DNA of 64,000 nucleotides, taken from the NCBI GenBank assembly GCA_963514095.1, contig OY741281.1, forward strand, positions 6,378,154 through 6,442,153. The letters are read 5' to 3'. Source of the DNA: Eutrigla gurnardus (Eukaryota; Chordata; Actinopteri; Perciformes; Triglidae). Under the pieces are notes generated by a model. That model ran no database searches and was not told where the DNA came from. It saw only the letters and a program-made list of their open reading frames with translations. This document shows positions 1-12,700 of this stretch, one piece after another (within the stretch, counting starts at the first letter, position 1; the number at the start of each line of letters is the position of its first letter). Both the position numbers and the translations under genes were made by a program.

Positions 1-269
1 GGCAGCTACTGCGGCTGCACAAGAGCGGAGAGAGACGACCCCACAGACGTGCCAGCATATACAGTACGCTCACACTCGCTCTCGGATGAGTCACCGAGGC
101 GCAGCAGGCAGAGGGGAGGGGGGGGGAGGGGCAGGGGCGACGGGGAAGGGGAGACCGGGTTGCCATGACAACCCATCTATGTCAATTCCACTCTGCCAGC
201 CTCCAGATTGAGGAAGACCAACACAACCTCCCCGCATGATGTTCTCCCTTTGATCCGCACAGTCAGTGG

Positions 270-304
<35 letters not shown>

Positions 305-322
305 CCATTGTCTTGTACTCAC
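1..322 (-). other. asap1 intron 11, part
   Basis: No further asap1 exon is visible here. The stretch holds a G-rich run (116-155) and a GT microsatellite at 271-302. The next PH exon must be left of position 1. Confidence 0.6.
271..302. repeat. (GT)n microsatellite
   Basis: About 16 GT units in asap1 intron 11. Confidence 0.9.
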
Positions 323-392
323 TGTGGCATGAGAGATGGTGAGCATGCCCCCCTTCACTGAGCACTGCCTCCTCTGCCACACCTTCCTCAAT
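323..392 (-). CDS. asap1: asap1 coding exon 11 (PH domain, last exon in window)
   Basis: Joined in phase to exon 10 it reads [20 protein letters not shown] and HAT (residues 317-340), matching the PH segment that carries the basic WQRR motif. It is 70 nt and is flanked by TTCTTCACAG and GTGAGTAC. The separating intron is only 144 bp (393-536). A longer open frame over the same bases (minus strand 177-467) is a different frame and is not the protein. Confidence 0.9.
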
Positions 393-3300
393 CTGTGAAG
401 AAGGAGGAGGAGGAGGGGGAGGGGGGAGCATTAGGATATTACTTATGTCTCTGTCTTCTGCGTGCACTTTGAATTTTAATGCAACACGAATGGCACTCTA
501 CGGCGTGTTGAAGTAATGGCCGTGTTCGCAGCTTACCCATCACTCTTCTTCAGCAGGTAGCCTTTCTTCTCGCTGCCAAACTCCTTGTTTCCCTGCAGCT
601 GGTGCATGCTGTAGCCACCCTGTTTACTCTGCGAGTCCTGTGCGCGTCCACACAATGCGTGCACAAACACAAAATACCAAAGTTTAACACGCGGGGGGTG
701 TACAGAGAAGCTGCTGAAGGACATGCAACACCGACACAGACACACAAACACACACACACACCACAAACTCAACCTCCACGTACCGCATCTCTCCTCACAA
801 CCAAAGTGCTAACAGGGAAATGAAACCTATAAAGGGCATGCTGCGAAGCCTCTAAAAGGCCAAACCACTCTACTGTCAAGCAGAACAGACAGATGCCAGC
901 ATGCTCAACATGCAACCCAGCACTTACTCTTCTAGACTTGATTCCAGACAAGCAGAAGGCAGAAGAGGGGGGAGATAGAGGAGAGAGGTGTGAAAGATCC
1001 AGCTCAAGTGAAGGCGGTGGGTGTGAAGGTAGTGTGCCGACTGCCCGGGTGCTATTCAAAACCACAATCCTGTGCTGTTTAACTCTCTAAGTGTGGTGCT
1101 TACCGTGTGTGTGTGTGCCATTAACAAGAAGAAGCCACAGGAAGCGTGAATTAAAAGTGAAAGACTGTTTGGATGGTGTCATGCAGGAAGGCGCGCTGGG
1201 AGAGTGAACGTGTGAAAACACACATACAGTGTCGAACTATGTTTATAAGTTAATTTGTGGGTTTTAAGAGTGTGATGGTTGCGTTAAGTCGGGGCAGTGA
1301 GTGGCTCTCCACTGAGCAGCCAGTGAGGCACAACACTGGTCACCAGCAAAGCCTACTACACACTGGCTACCAGCATGGTACAGCACTGGGCACTCGCTCT
1401 GTGCTGCAGGAGACAAGCTCCAAACCTGGTAGTGGCCAGAGTGAGAGGAGGTGTGTGCTTTGTAACAACATACATGTGTGGCACACGGCTCAACGCGGCT
1501 GGTGTGAGTGATTCAGACGTGTTCGGCCCCTATATGTCGGCACGTGGGCCGGCCGGCGTCTCAGCACGTGGCCTGCCTACCTCCTTCTGGTCCAGCTGGA
1601 GGGAGGACTTGATCAGATCCCGCAGGGCAGTCAGCTGCTTCTTCTCCTCGTCCTGAGTTTGTTTGATCTGAGGAGAACAAACGCAAAGAGTGAGGAAGAG
1701 ATGCTGCGGCAGAACCGAGAGATCAACAGCTGTGTTTAAACGGAGCCATAAAATACATCTACACAGTTCCTATTACTTTGAAACTTCACGCTAGTGAAAT
1801 AACATCTCAAAAACTGTTTAAGGTGTTGGATAAAAAAACAAAAAAGAGCAGGAGATCCACACACTGTACTGGTAGCTCCTAAGTGTCACATTATTTTGAG
1901 TGTGAGGATCTTCTGTCTGACTTTCAGGCGTTACCATCTTTGGATATGTGAGGTTTACTAGTTTCCGGGAGATTCTGAATCATGACAGTTGCTGCAGATG
2001 TGCTACTTTCCCTTAGAATAATACCTCCAGGAGCATTATATGCTGATAAAACTGCTGCTTCAGGGGAAAGCACAGCAGCACTGTAAATAACAAATGGTGG
2101 TGAGCAGCAATCAGCTCATCGAATTCAGCAAAGTTTGTGCTAAATTTGAGTTTTTATGACATCAGCATCCTCATCCTTGAGTTGGGATGTTTCTCGTCAA
2201 ATCAATGTTATTGAGTACATTCAGAAAGAATATCAAGAAAACCACAGACACAGTGTGTACAAAACCACAGACACAACACGAGAGAAGGAGTAAAGATGTA
2301 TTTACATTGTACAGATCGGCTGCCAGCTTCTCGATGTACTGCTTCAGCTTATCTGCTGTCTTCAAGCCATCTTGGAAGAAACTGGAGAACAAATAAAAAG
2401 GTACAGTACGCGTGAATCATCAACATTCACTGGAACAAATAAGAGAGACAAGGTGGCCATTTATTGCATATGACTAGTTTGCAGATGTCAGGTGTTGCAC
2501 CGTGCTGCTTTTGGCCACTATGAAGGTCACACGGGGAGAGGGAGACTGCTGCAGTTTATGTTTAATGTATAGCTCGCCTCCTTCTGGCGCCGTTCGCTCT
2601 TGGCACAGAAATGGTAGCTGGCTGTGTCCACAGCAGATTTGCAGAGGCGCTTAGCACATCCTGAAATCCATCACGGGTCTGTCAGCGTTACACACCTCGA
2701 TGCGGCGCCGCAGCCGCAAATCATCGCTAATGACCCTCCTTCTCTCCTCCTCCTCCAACTCCACCTCTCGCTTCCTCATTACTTCCTCGGTCACATCTCT
2801 CCGAGGCTTGTTTTCTTTTAATCTGTCCATCCGGGATCCCACATCTCTCCTCCCACTCCATCCAGCTCTCCCCGGAGAACTCAAGACCTTGCAGAATGTT
2901 ATACTTTTAGTTGACGTTTTGCTGAACTATATAGTTATAAATGTGTTTACCATTACTTTGACCTTTTATCTAATAGGACATTCTGGTATACAGACCATTG
3001 TTAGTCATAATGATAACATTTTACCCAGAGAAAGAAATCCACTAGAAATCTCTGGCGCTGCAGCAACATCTGTTTAACCCTGCAGCTGTTTATTTGCCAA
3101 ATTTAAATGACTAAATATATTTGTGTTAAATCTGTTTTCTATGGTACATTAGAGCATTTTACCTTACTGGCGGACTGCAGACAGTCTGAAGAGCCGCAAT
3201 GCATTTTGGGGTGGTAAAGTATGTTCATTAACGTCTAAGAAATGATTGCTAATCTAGTATAGATTCAGGAATTTCTTGCATTTACAAACTTCACATACTG

Positions 3301-3727
3301 TCCAGTTGGACGGCACTACATACTCAACCTTATTCATACTTTATCATACTAGTAAGAGTCCATGTTTCCCTGAAATGTCCCTTTAATTGCCTCCTTAATA
3401 TGTTGAATAAAGTGGTTCAAATGGAAAAAAAAAAGAAGTGGTTTTCTTCTTTCCGGCTCCGAAAACAATCCTACCCTCCCATCGATTGCTTTTATGCTTC
3501 TCATCCATCACCACCGGCGTTTTGATCCGCCAACGGCCAGGTTGAACAGATTAAACGGGGAGAGTGTTTTGTTTTGTGACAGGAACCTAGCAACGCTGAG
3601 AGAAAACGTGTCATTCTGTCGCAGGCCGCTGTGAGCTGTGGTTCTGGCACGGAGAACGCCCACTCATTTACCCACCAAACCCCACAGCTGTCAGAACATA
3701 TCTGTATGATGACCTGTGCATATTTAT

Positions 3728-3782
<55 letters not shown>

Positions 3783-6700
3783 TAGAAAAATTGCCATCAA
3801 GAGCTGCAAAGGAGGAGACAGATGCAACCATTTTCTTTGAAACGGGAGCTTCACACATTCGGGTTCAGGGGGATTAAGGTGGCACTTACTTGCACTGTGC
3901 GTGGTAATACTTAATCAGGTTCTGAAGGAGGTCCACTCCTTTCTTGGTCTTGATTTCATTTACTTTGATCAGGTACTGCAAAGCAAAGAGAAGTGCAGAG
4001 TTCAGCCAGGAGTTGAAAATCAGAGTGCGTTTAAAGGATGTTTTTTGGGGGTTTAATGAGGTGAAATGTGGCATGCTTCGCCGTAGACACTTTTGGTTAA
4101 TCGCATCCGAGTGCTTCATGAAGGCTTTGATGTCGGAGCCAAGACTGCCTTGACACTGTGGGAGTGGGAGACCAGTCTGGTAAACAGCACAAAAGAAAAC
4201 CATCCCGTCTGCCTTCATCTGAATACATTTTCTAAAAGGATGATGACAAATATTGCAAACATCCTCCAGTGTTTTGTGGACCGTACGCTCAGACTGGCTG
4301 TCTGAGGGATTCAAAACAAACGAGGATTCTTCAGACAGGACTCCCACCAAACAAAACCAATAAAGAACGATCCTAATCTGAGCTAATCCCGCAGCACGTC
4401 AATCCACAGAGATTTACAAAGAGTCACAGCGAAAGACCGTTTTCAACTCCGCGGCAAAATTTAATCTATTGCACAAAAGCTTCCTGAAGCTTGAAGTTTG
4501 TTCCTTAAATAGCGTGCGTGGATGTATGCGTGTTTGCGTACGCATGAGTGCATGTGTATGTCCGTATATATGTGTGTGCGAATGCTTGTGTTGTCCCTTT
4601 GTCTGGCTGACAGCGCCTGTTGGACGGGAGATTATCCACATTTTGTCTGAGCCCCTGTGTGGGTTCAGTGTTTTTCGGAGAGCGCCGTCGCATGTGCGTG
4701 TTTGCACTCTTTTGTGTGAATGAGCGGCGGCGAGGCTGCCGTTGTCTAGAGCGCCGCATAATGCGGGCCGGGCTGAGCCCTGCCTTTTTTCCTGCACTCC
4801 TTCAGTGGCAGCGTAGGAATGAAAAAGGGTGAGAGAGTGAGAGCGTTCCTGTAATCTGGTGATTGAGTAACATGGAGCGAGGGGTGGGGGGGGAGAGAGC
4901 GTGAGAGCGAGAGAGCGAGAGAGTGCACGCACACACAGAGAAATGAGGTTAAGTGGGATGAACAGATTGTACCACTGACTGCAGCAACTGTCCCACACAT
5001 CAACAGCAGCGGCGACGCTGGTATTTCCAGCCGTGATGACTGTTGATTTTAGAAAGTCACTGCTGTTTGTGATTATTCAGCCTCCTTTTTTTTTTTTTTT
5101 TTTGATTGAAAGATGTACACCATGCTTAAAAATACAGATAAATCACACAGCTATGTCAGTTATACAACACAAAACTAGGTCAGATTAAACAAACGTGTCA
5201 CGTGACAGAAGATATTCAATAAGAGATATAGATTAAATCATAAAAAAAGAACAGTGTATGTAATTTCTACATTGCCGTATGCAGCAACTATTTCCATTAA
5301 CAATTCATCCCGGACAAAAATCCAATATTACCATTAAGCATATTGATGACTATGAGAGGCAAATTCATTAAACATTAAAAGGGATAGAAGCATGAAACAC
5401 AGTAGCAAAATCTCCGACTGTTGACTTATTTATCTTGTCTCAGTGTATGTGTGTCACATGACACAATACTAAGGTAAGACGATGAGGGTTTAAACCCCTG
5501 TGACCCCACAAATTCCAATCAACAGCAATGACTATAGCAGCTGGTGGGTTATCTGGCTTTCCACACTCATTACGTCTAGCCTGAACGCAGACCTTTGCTT
5601 GGCCTGAATCTATCACATCACATGTATAGAAACAAGTGTGATCTCATAATAGAGACCCTTCAATGCTATTTCGGGGTGAACTCCTCAAACCGCAGAGTCA
5701 TCTAACTACCGTTTACACTGAGGCTGGTTCAGTAACAACTGACCAAAACCACAAAGGCCTTTTGTGTCTCGTTGGACGTACCAACAGGGACTGTGCAGAG
5801 GACGACTGCAGTCCTATGGAGACGCTACAAATTAGCACCGTACTGTAAGCCAGAAAGCAAAGCTCTGCAAACGCCGAGAAGCAAGACTTAGTCAGCCAAT
5901 GAAAGAGGAAGCCAGTGCTAATACAACGTGGGAGCTACAACTCGGTTTTTTGGCTCCAAGAAGCAACTGGAGGCGGGCTGCACAAATGGATAATACAGTG
6001 ATATAAAGATCCAAAAGTTCATGTTCAAACTTGGAAAAACTAGCTTTCTCGCCTAGTGGTTGTGTACTTCCTGCCAACCAATCAAGTTGCAGTTTGCATC
6101 CATCTTTTTATCCTATAAGACGTGTGTGAATATGAATTCTTGAACCACGACCGTGACCTTTGACTACCAAAATCTGAGCAGTTCAGAAGATTCATAGTCT
6201 GACAATGAGTTATTATCAAGATGATGACAACATTATACCTGCTTAACCTCAGCATTTTAGCATCGTCAGTATGAGCATGGTAGCATGCTGCGGTTAGCAT
6301 TCAGCTAAAACCACTGTTCTTCAAGTACAGCCTCCCAGAGCTGCTTCAGTGTCGTTCCCATCTGTTGTATTCTCATCTGCTCCCCTGGTTTCATGTTGCA
6401 GAAAACGATCCCTGTACATCATAACCTGCCTTAATCACCACCGGGTCTGTAGCCGAATGAGGACGTGAACACAGGTGGGAAATGTGGAGGAAGGAAACGT
6501 CTATGAGTCACTGCACGGGTCGGCATTGCAGCGTACTAAAGGACTGCAGCAAGTTCTGTAGTGAATAATTCACACAACCAACAGCAGTGCAACATCCATC
6601 GGACCATTATGTAATTTGAGTAAAAAAATCCTAACAGGATAAAACAGTGAACGAGGCGTAGGCGTCACCACCCACCACTAGAGAGGTTTTTGGCAGAGCG

Positions 6701-9700
6701 GAGTGAGCTCTAACAGTTTGTTCTGTTCCTCTCGGGCACATAAAGACCTCGCGTTTGTTTTACACTTCGTTCTAGCCGTCGCGTTTCTTTAAGTACTCGT
6801 CTTTGAGCGTTAATATTAAAGACGACTCAAACGGTGTCACAGCGTGCTGAGAAGCAAACACGTTTACTGGACCAGAGGAAGATCTGAACACACTTCAGAC
6901 AAACAGTTTGACTGTTTAGTACCAGCTGCTTAATTATCATGACTTATACTCATCACGTGTTTAAGATGCTTTTCTAAATCATATTGATATACAATCAAGG
7001 TATGTACACAGCTTCATGAATGCTTTTGGGGCTGCTGCAATCCCTACATGTGAAACTGCACAAGTGTCGAAGATAGTCTATAAATTATTCAAATCATCCG
7101 AGAGGAAAAGTCATCCCAGGCTTAAAACCTCCTTTAAAAGCAGCTGGCAAAGAAGACTTTACATATAGGATTTTAATAAGTGGGTGTTCCTACCAAAAAT
7201 AGCGCTGCGTTGGTGGGTTACTGTTGCTACGGAAGATGAAATACGGACCAGGAAGGTCAACTTTGGGTGACAGACACAATTTAAAGGCTCATCAGAAACT
7301 AAAATAATAGCATTTCACAAATCAGGTTATCATGATGAAAGTCTACCTCCATCTTGTTCATCTAACAACATCTAAAAATGCCAGAATCATAAGAAGAAAA
7401 AAGAAAAGTAATCTACCAGAAATGTGCGCCTGTATGTACAGTATAGTCAGAAGTTCTGCAAATAACGATTACTTTCATTTTCACTTTCACTTTCAATTCA
7501 TTTGTTGATTACTTTCTCCATCGGAAATCAAATATCAAAGATATTCAGTTAATTATAATAGATGTTTAAAGGAACAAGAACATATTTCCTTTTAAAAAAA
7601 AAGTACTCCAACCAATTTATCGATTATCAAAGTAGTTGGCGAATAATTTAATAGTTGACAACTAATCGATTAAATCGATGCAGCTCTAAGACATTAGAAG
7701 ACATCAAGAAGACATTATATTAAGCTGCTGAGGTTGTCTGCCCACAACCGAACATAACTTAATGGTAATTTTGTGATTTTTAATGAGACAGCAGCATAAA
7801 AGAGGATGTTTGGACAGCACACAATGCTGTGTTGTGGGGATTTAACCTTTGACCTCACTAACTGCTGGAGCGCACTGATGCCCGTTTACTGCTGCGAAAC
7901 AAATCCAAAAATGTCCTGTATCGTAGCTCCACTTTACGACCTACCTCGCACATCTGGAGCTGGAAGAGACGCCGCTCCTTCTCCATCTCCTCGGCGATCT
8001 CGGCCCCGGTGATCTCCGTGCGGATCATCCCGTGTTGCTTGGCGTGCTCTCGCTTTTCCTTCTCGATCTTTGTACTGGCACAGAGGAGAGGGCAAGTTTT
8101 TTACATCACGCATTGCAACACATTATCAACAGTGTTTGATCCATTATTCAGTACTCAGTAATGAGCTAGATGGTGCAAATGAGCGGGAATTACGCCAGCA
8201 CACTTTAATCAACCACTTACAACTTGGCCTCGTAGTCCTTCCATGCTTTGTCGAAGGGCTTCTTTATATCCTGCAGAAACACATGGGGGGACAAGCATGA
8301 GCAAACTACAGAGAGGTCACCGCGGGGTCGGCAGAGTTGGATCGCAACCAGAGTTCCAACAAAACGCCTCACTCCGCTCACGATTTATGCCCTGGACGGC
8401 GCGCAACAACGCCCCTCCTTGTAGCCCCGAACATCATTGGTTCATGACCCAGTTACTCGCCACCCGCCTCCAGTGCAACACAAAGGCAGTGTTTACTTCT
8501 GCAAGATTTACAGTGTGAGCGTTTAAACAGAGAGCTTTCCCCCCCCGTCTCTCTGGTCCCTTCTGGCTTACACTCAACATACAGAGGTTATTAACACTGT
8601 GCTGATGATGCATGTATTTTCCCTGTCCTGCTGCTAAGCTCTGCCATGAGGGGGGGGGAGGAGGAGTCAAGAGATAGAAAAAATATATGTTTAACAGTAA
8701 ATCTTACCCCTTTCACGCCTTTCAAATCGCCCTTCAGCAGCGAGTCCAGAGTGAAGATCACATTGTGGCTGAGGCTCTGGAGCTACGGGAGGACACACAG
8801 GGGGGTTATAATGTTGTCACGAGGAAACATATGATGACTAAGTGTAACGGCTGAACAAAGACGAGGCCAAACTGACAAACAAGTATGTCTGTGTCGCTGA
8901 CCGATGATAAAACTCATTACTTGGTGCCATTGTTGTCAAATAAAACTATTAAAACGACATCAGAGACCCACGTCCTTACAGAGGGTGACATTTCCTGCAT
9001 AATAATGAACACTGGTACTGTATAGAAAGTGGTTTCCATATAAACCACCCTGCTGCACGAAATAATCACGATGGCACTCAATGTGTGTTTAGCACAAGCT
9101 GTAAACGCGACACTGACATATTATCAACTCATAAAAATTGTTCTGGCAAACTGTTTACACATCCAGCAACTAAAGAGCAACATGACCATTCATTTGAAGT
9201 CTTATTTCCAGTCAACTAGCAAATATAAATGTCTCTTTAAGCTCTGATTTTGGTCTCCACCACCTCAGATAGGACACATTGTTGGTTTTTATACTTTTGA
9301 TGGGATCCGTTGCCTATAAGCAATGGAGTAACGCTGGCCTTATCCTTTAATTAACCTACACTGCAGTGCAAAAACACTGACGAAATCAGCAACATAACAG
9401 CAAAAGTGCAAGTTAGTCTATTGGAGAATTAGCAAAAGCTTGTTGCCAACAGCTCGGGTTGCCACAGTTATGCTCAGCAGCTCTAACCATCAGGATCAGC
9501 AAGGTCACTTACAACAGTACTAAGCATTTAAGTCCCTGTTGTTAGCCAAGTCTACACAAACACACAGCAGCGGTCAAGCAAGAAAACTACGCTTAATGGG
9601 CGGTAATGTGCTTCTTAAGTGCCCGTCTTGCATATGGCCAACGTCAGAATCAATCCTCTACTGGCCGGCTGCCGGTGTGCTCCAACAGCCCATCCTGGAA

Positions 9701-12700
9701 GCAGTCACCGTGTCTTTCAGTGTAGGATTCTCAAAGAGAATACAAGCGACTGGGAAAAATGATGAAGAGCCAGCAACGTGGCCAAATTTGTCCACAAAAT
9801 CCGTAAAAATTTAAGCCGATAAAACATGTAGGACATCTAGTAGAAGGGGCTATTCATCAATTCTCATTTTGGTGCACACAAATACCAGCAGGCCTCAGGG
9901 TGCCGTTATTGAATTCTAAAAGAACTCAATAAAATACTCGCAGTGGAAAAGATAAGAGTCAAGAGAGGGGGGAAAAAAGAGACACAAGGGGAGGAAATGA
10001 GAGGCGATAAATAAAACTTTTCTACCCTATGCAGGTAGCGCCAACAGGTGGGTGATTCGGGGAAGGTTTATGGACACACACACACTCAGACAGTTGTTCC
10101 TGGTGCTGCCAAGTGTATTTATGGAGTCTAATCTCGCTGTCAGCCACACAGGAAGAGAGCGAGAGAGCGGGGACCGGCTCTTCTTCCAACAACAATCACT
10201 CACAGAGGATTCAAACAGGACACATTATTCAACAGAAACGTCAGGGGAAATCCACGGCAGGCAGATAAGAGCCTTGACGGGGGGGGAAAAAAATACAAAG
10301 CTCCGAGACGGATACAGCCGCAGTCAGCTATCCTGTCCTGACTGTGATGACGAGTACGGCCGCGTCGGCAATTTTCACGCAGTTTAAAAAGTGTCTAGAT
10401 TGATGAACGTGTGGGCACCTATCAGTGCATTTATTTAATGACTACATTCAAGAATAACTTCTTCCCTATATGGCCAACCTGAACGCTAATCCTAATTCTT
10501 GACCTAAACCTAAACCCAAATCCTAAACCACTTATAGAAGTGAAGGCAGGAAAAAATAACCTCTCTTTGGAGAATTTTCCTCTTTCTATCCATGCGAGGA
10601 CAAGCGGGTGCACGAATGGAGTGCACTTTGAAGGACAGGCTATTCATTTTAAAGACATTAGGAGTGCTGGCGTGTTGCACTCACCAGGTTCTTCAGCAGG
10701 GCAGACAGCTCCTTGGTGAGGGAGGAGAACTTGACGAAAGCCGTTCCCAGGTCAGGGTTGTCCCGGCTGATGAAGTTGCTGCCGAATTTGTCCAGAGCCT
10801 GAGCGTAGTTCTCTTCATTCTGGACGTGGTCTGTGTTGGGAACAGGGAGGAAGAGGTATATTAAAAGGCAATAAAAGGACTACTTTGCATGAGCAAGCAA
10901 AATGTGTCCCGTAGGCCTGAATGTTGAAAACTGTCGAGTACCAAAGCTGGCATTACATGCCTGGTCAGATTTGTAATCTTGTTAGATAGTGGCTGTTTTT
11001 TCTGGTTGACCTCTACGGAGGTCACGTACAACTCTGACACAAATTACCAAAAAAAGCTTATCACAGCTGGAAGATACATTTACAAAAAGAATATTCTTAT
11101 TCTTAAAAAAAGAGAGATGAGGATAAAGAAAATACTGTGATGAATATTTTTTTGTCAACAGCAACCGAGATGAAAACGCTGGGATCAAACGGGCTTATAT
11201 AAATCTTCTAAGATCTCCCGGTGACGTTCATAATAACACAGATGTGGCAGAAACAGATCCTGTAACGCAAAATTCTTCTTTCATCAGTGCGGCAACACAA
11301 GGGACACAGCAACACAACACACATGACCTTAACCCGTGGTTGAGCTGCTCCACAGAGACTTTGTGTATAAATTGCGACTATAATGAGTCATCTACAAAGC
11401 AAGACGCGTGATTCTCCGGGTCTTTTAAACTCCGCCTTAGCAGCATCCATATGTCGCTACGTGAGAGACGGAGGGTGAGTGATGTTCAGTGAGGAGTCCT
11501 GAGGGAGGTCATAACCGGAAATATAAGCTGAAGGACAAAGAGGTCAGTGTCATCTGTGTGGTTTTGTCATTTTCTTCTCCGTTTTTTTAAACTACAATTA
11601 AAAAAATCCTACATATATCATAAATATATGAAAGGATTACTTAAATTCCTGTAATCAAACCCCTTTTAAGATTAAATTTATGATATTACTTCCAGTGATT
11701 ACCGCTCTAATAGTGGCGGGGTCCACCATTCCAGAATCATTACTGTCTGTAGTTTTATCTCATTGATAACAGTCTCACAATGTACTGTTCAATCTCTTCA
11801 CATCATATCTGAGCTGCATTAATATATTGCTGAGGCAAACCCAACATTTCCTTCCCCTCCTGCTTTCATTGCAGCATGAAATCAAGTCTCAGTTTCGGCA
11901 AAAAAGCGACTTATTGTTTGACTTCTTTATCAAAAAAATGCACGTTTGTTTGGCTGCCCTGTAAACAGTGACCAGATGCAAAGTTGCTGTTCAAAGAGTG
12001 CTTGCTGTTACCATCAGTCACCACAGGTGTCGCTAAATCAACCTGAATTTTCGGAGGATTGTGTGGGCGAGGAATTCATGACCTCTGTGTTTCTAAAATC
12101 CTAGCTATGGCCCTGAGTCTAACTACTCATTACATGTGCAAGATGCACAAACATCCCATTCTTATTTCTATTTTTAGACCGCATACAGTATACACAGACT
12201 ATCGACTTAAGAGTTGTTACAGTTGCTTTCAGACTTTCTCATCCAAAGAGTCACAATGGGAGTAAGGTAAACTGCCTTTTTTCTGTGGAGAACAAACAAA
12301 CGTTTTTGTGGGAGAGACATCTGAAACTGTCAATTTAGAGGGAGTAGCCTCCTCTCAAAAGTATCCAGTGGAAAATCACTGAGGATCCATGTCACAGCAC
12401 AACAAGCAGAACTCAGGTGTTGGTTTCTGGAACAGCTTGAAAACACACACAAAACGCCATCTGTCCCACAAATGTTCCAGACACACACAAACAACAATCA
12501 ATCCTATTTTCTTTATTAAAGATATTTAAGGAATCCTGGGCTCTCTTCGGAGGATAGTGTTTTTTGGAAAGGGTTGTGAGCGTGTTTATTTTAGAAACTC
12601 ACCTTGTCCTGAATTGTAGATGGCCTTCACAGACTTCTTCACCTTCTGCAGGGAGGTTCGGTCCTGATCCAACGCCTGAGGGAAGAGGAGGAGAGGATGC

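Larger units (their letters stand above)
638..3889 (-). other. asap1 introns 7-9 (excluding exons 8 and 9)
   Basis: Introns at 638-1580, 1668-2305 and 2382-3889. They contain short CA-rich runs and a (TA)n tract. I see no gene or RNA structure. Around 3,160-3,360 the repeated 'catact' wording and 'atgcattttggggtggtaaa' resemble a decayed dispersed fish repeat. Confidence 0.5.
3976..7944 (-). other. asap1 intron 6
   Basis: A 4.0-kb intron. It holds a poly-T run at 5086-5103, GT/GA-rich low-complexity DNA at 4,500-4,950, and a decayed 'cgattaaatcgatgcagctcta' repeat copy ending at 7,689. No coding exon with a sensible splice frame was found. Confidence 0.5.

Noticed and set aside
177..467. 96-codon minus-strand frame over asap1 exon 11
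   Set aside because: Wrong frame. The phase set by exon 10 gives the PH sequence [12 protein letters not shown] instead.
3501..3854. 117-codon minus-strand frame with Ile-Tyr run
   Set aside because: It reads through the (AT)n tract, and no family resemblance was seen.
4414..4998. 194-codon minus-strand frame in asap1 intron 6
   Set aside because: It is low-complexity GT/GA DNA with no recognisable domain or splice context. Its overlapping frames are equally open.
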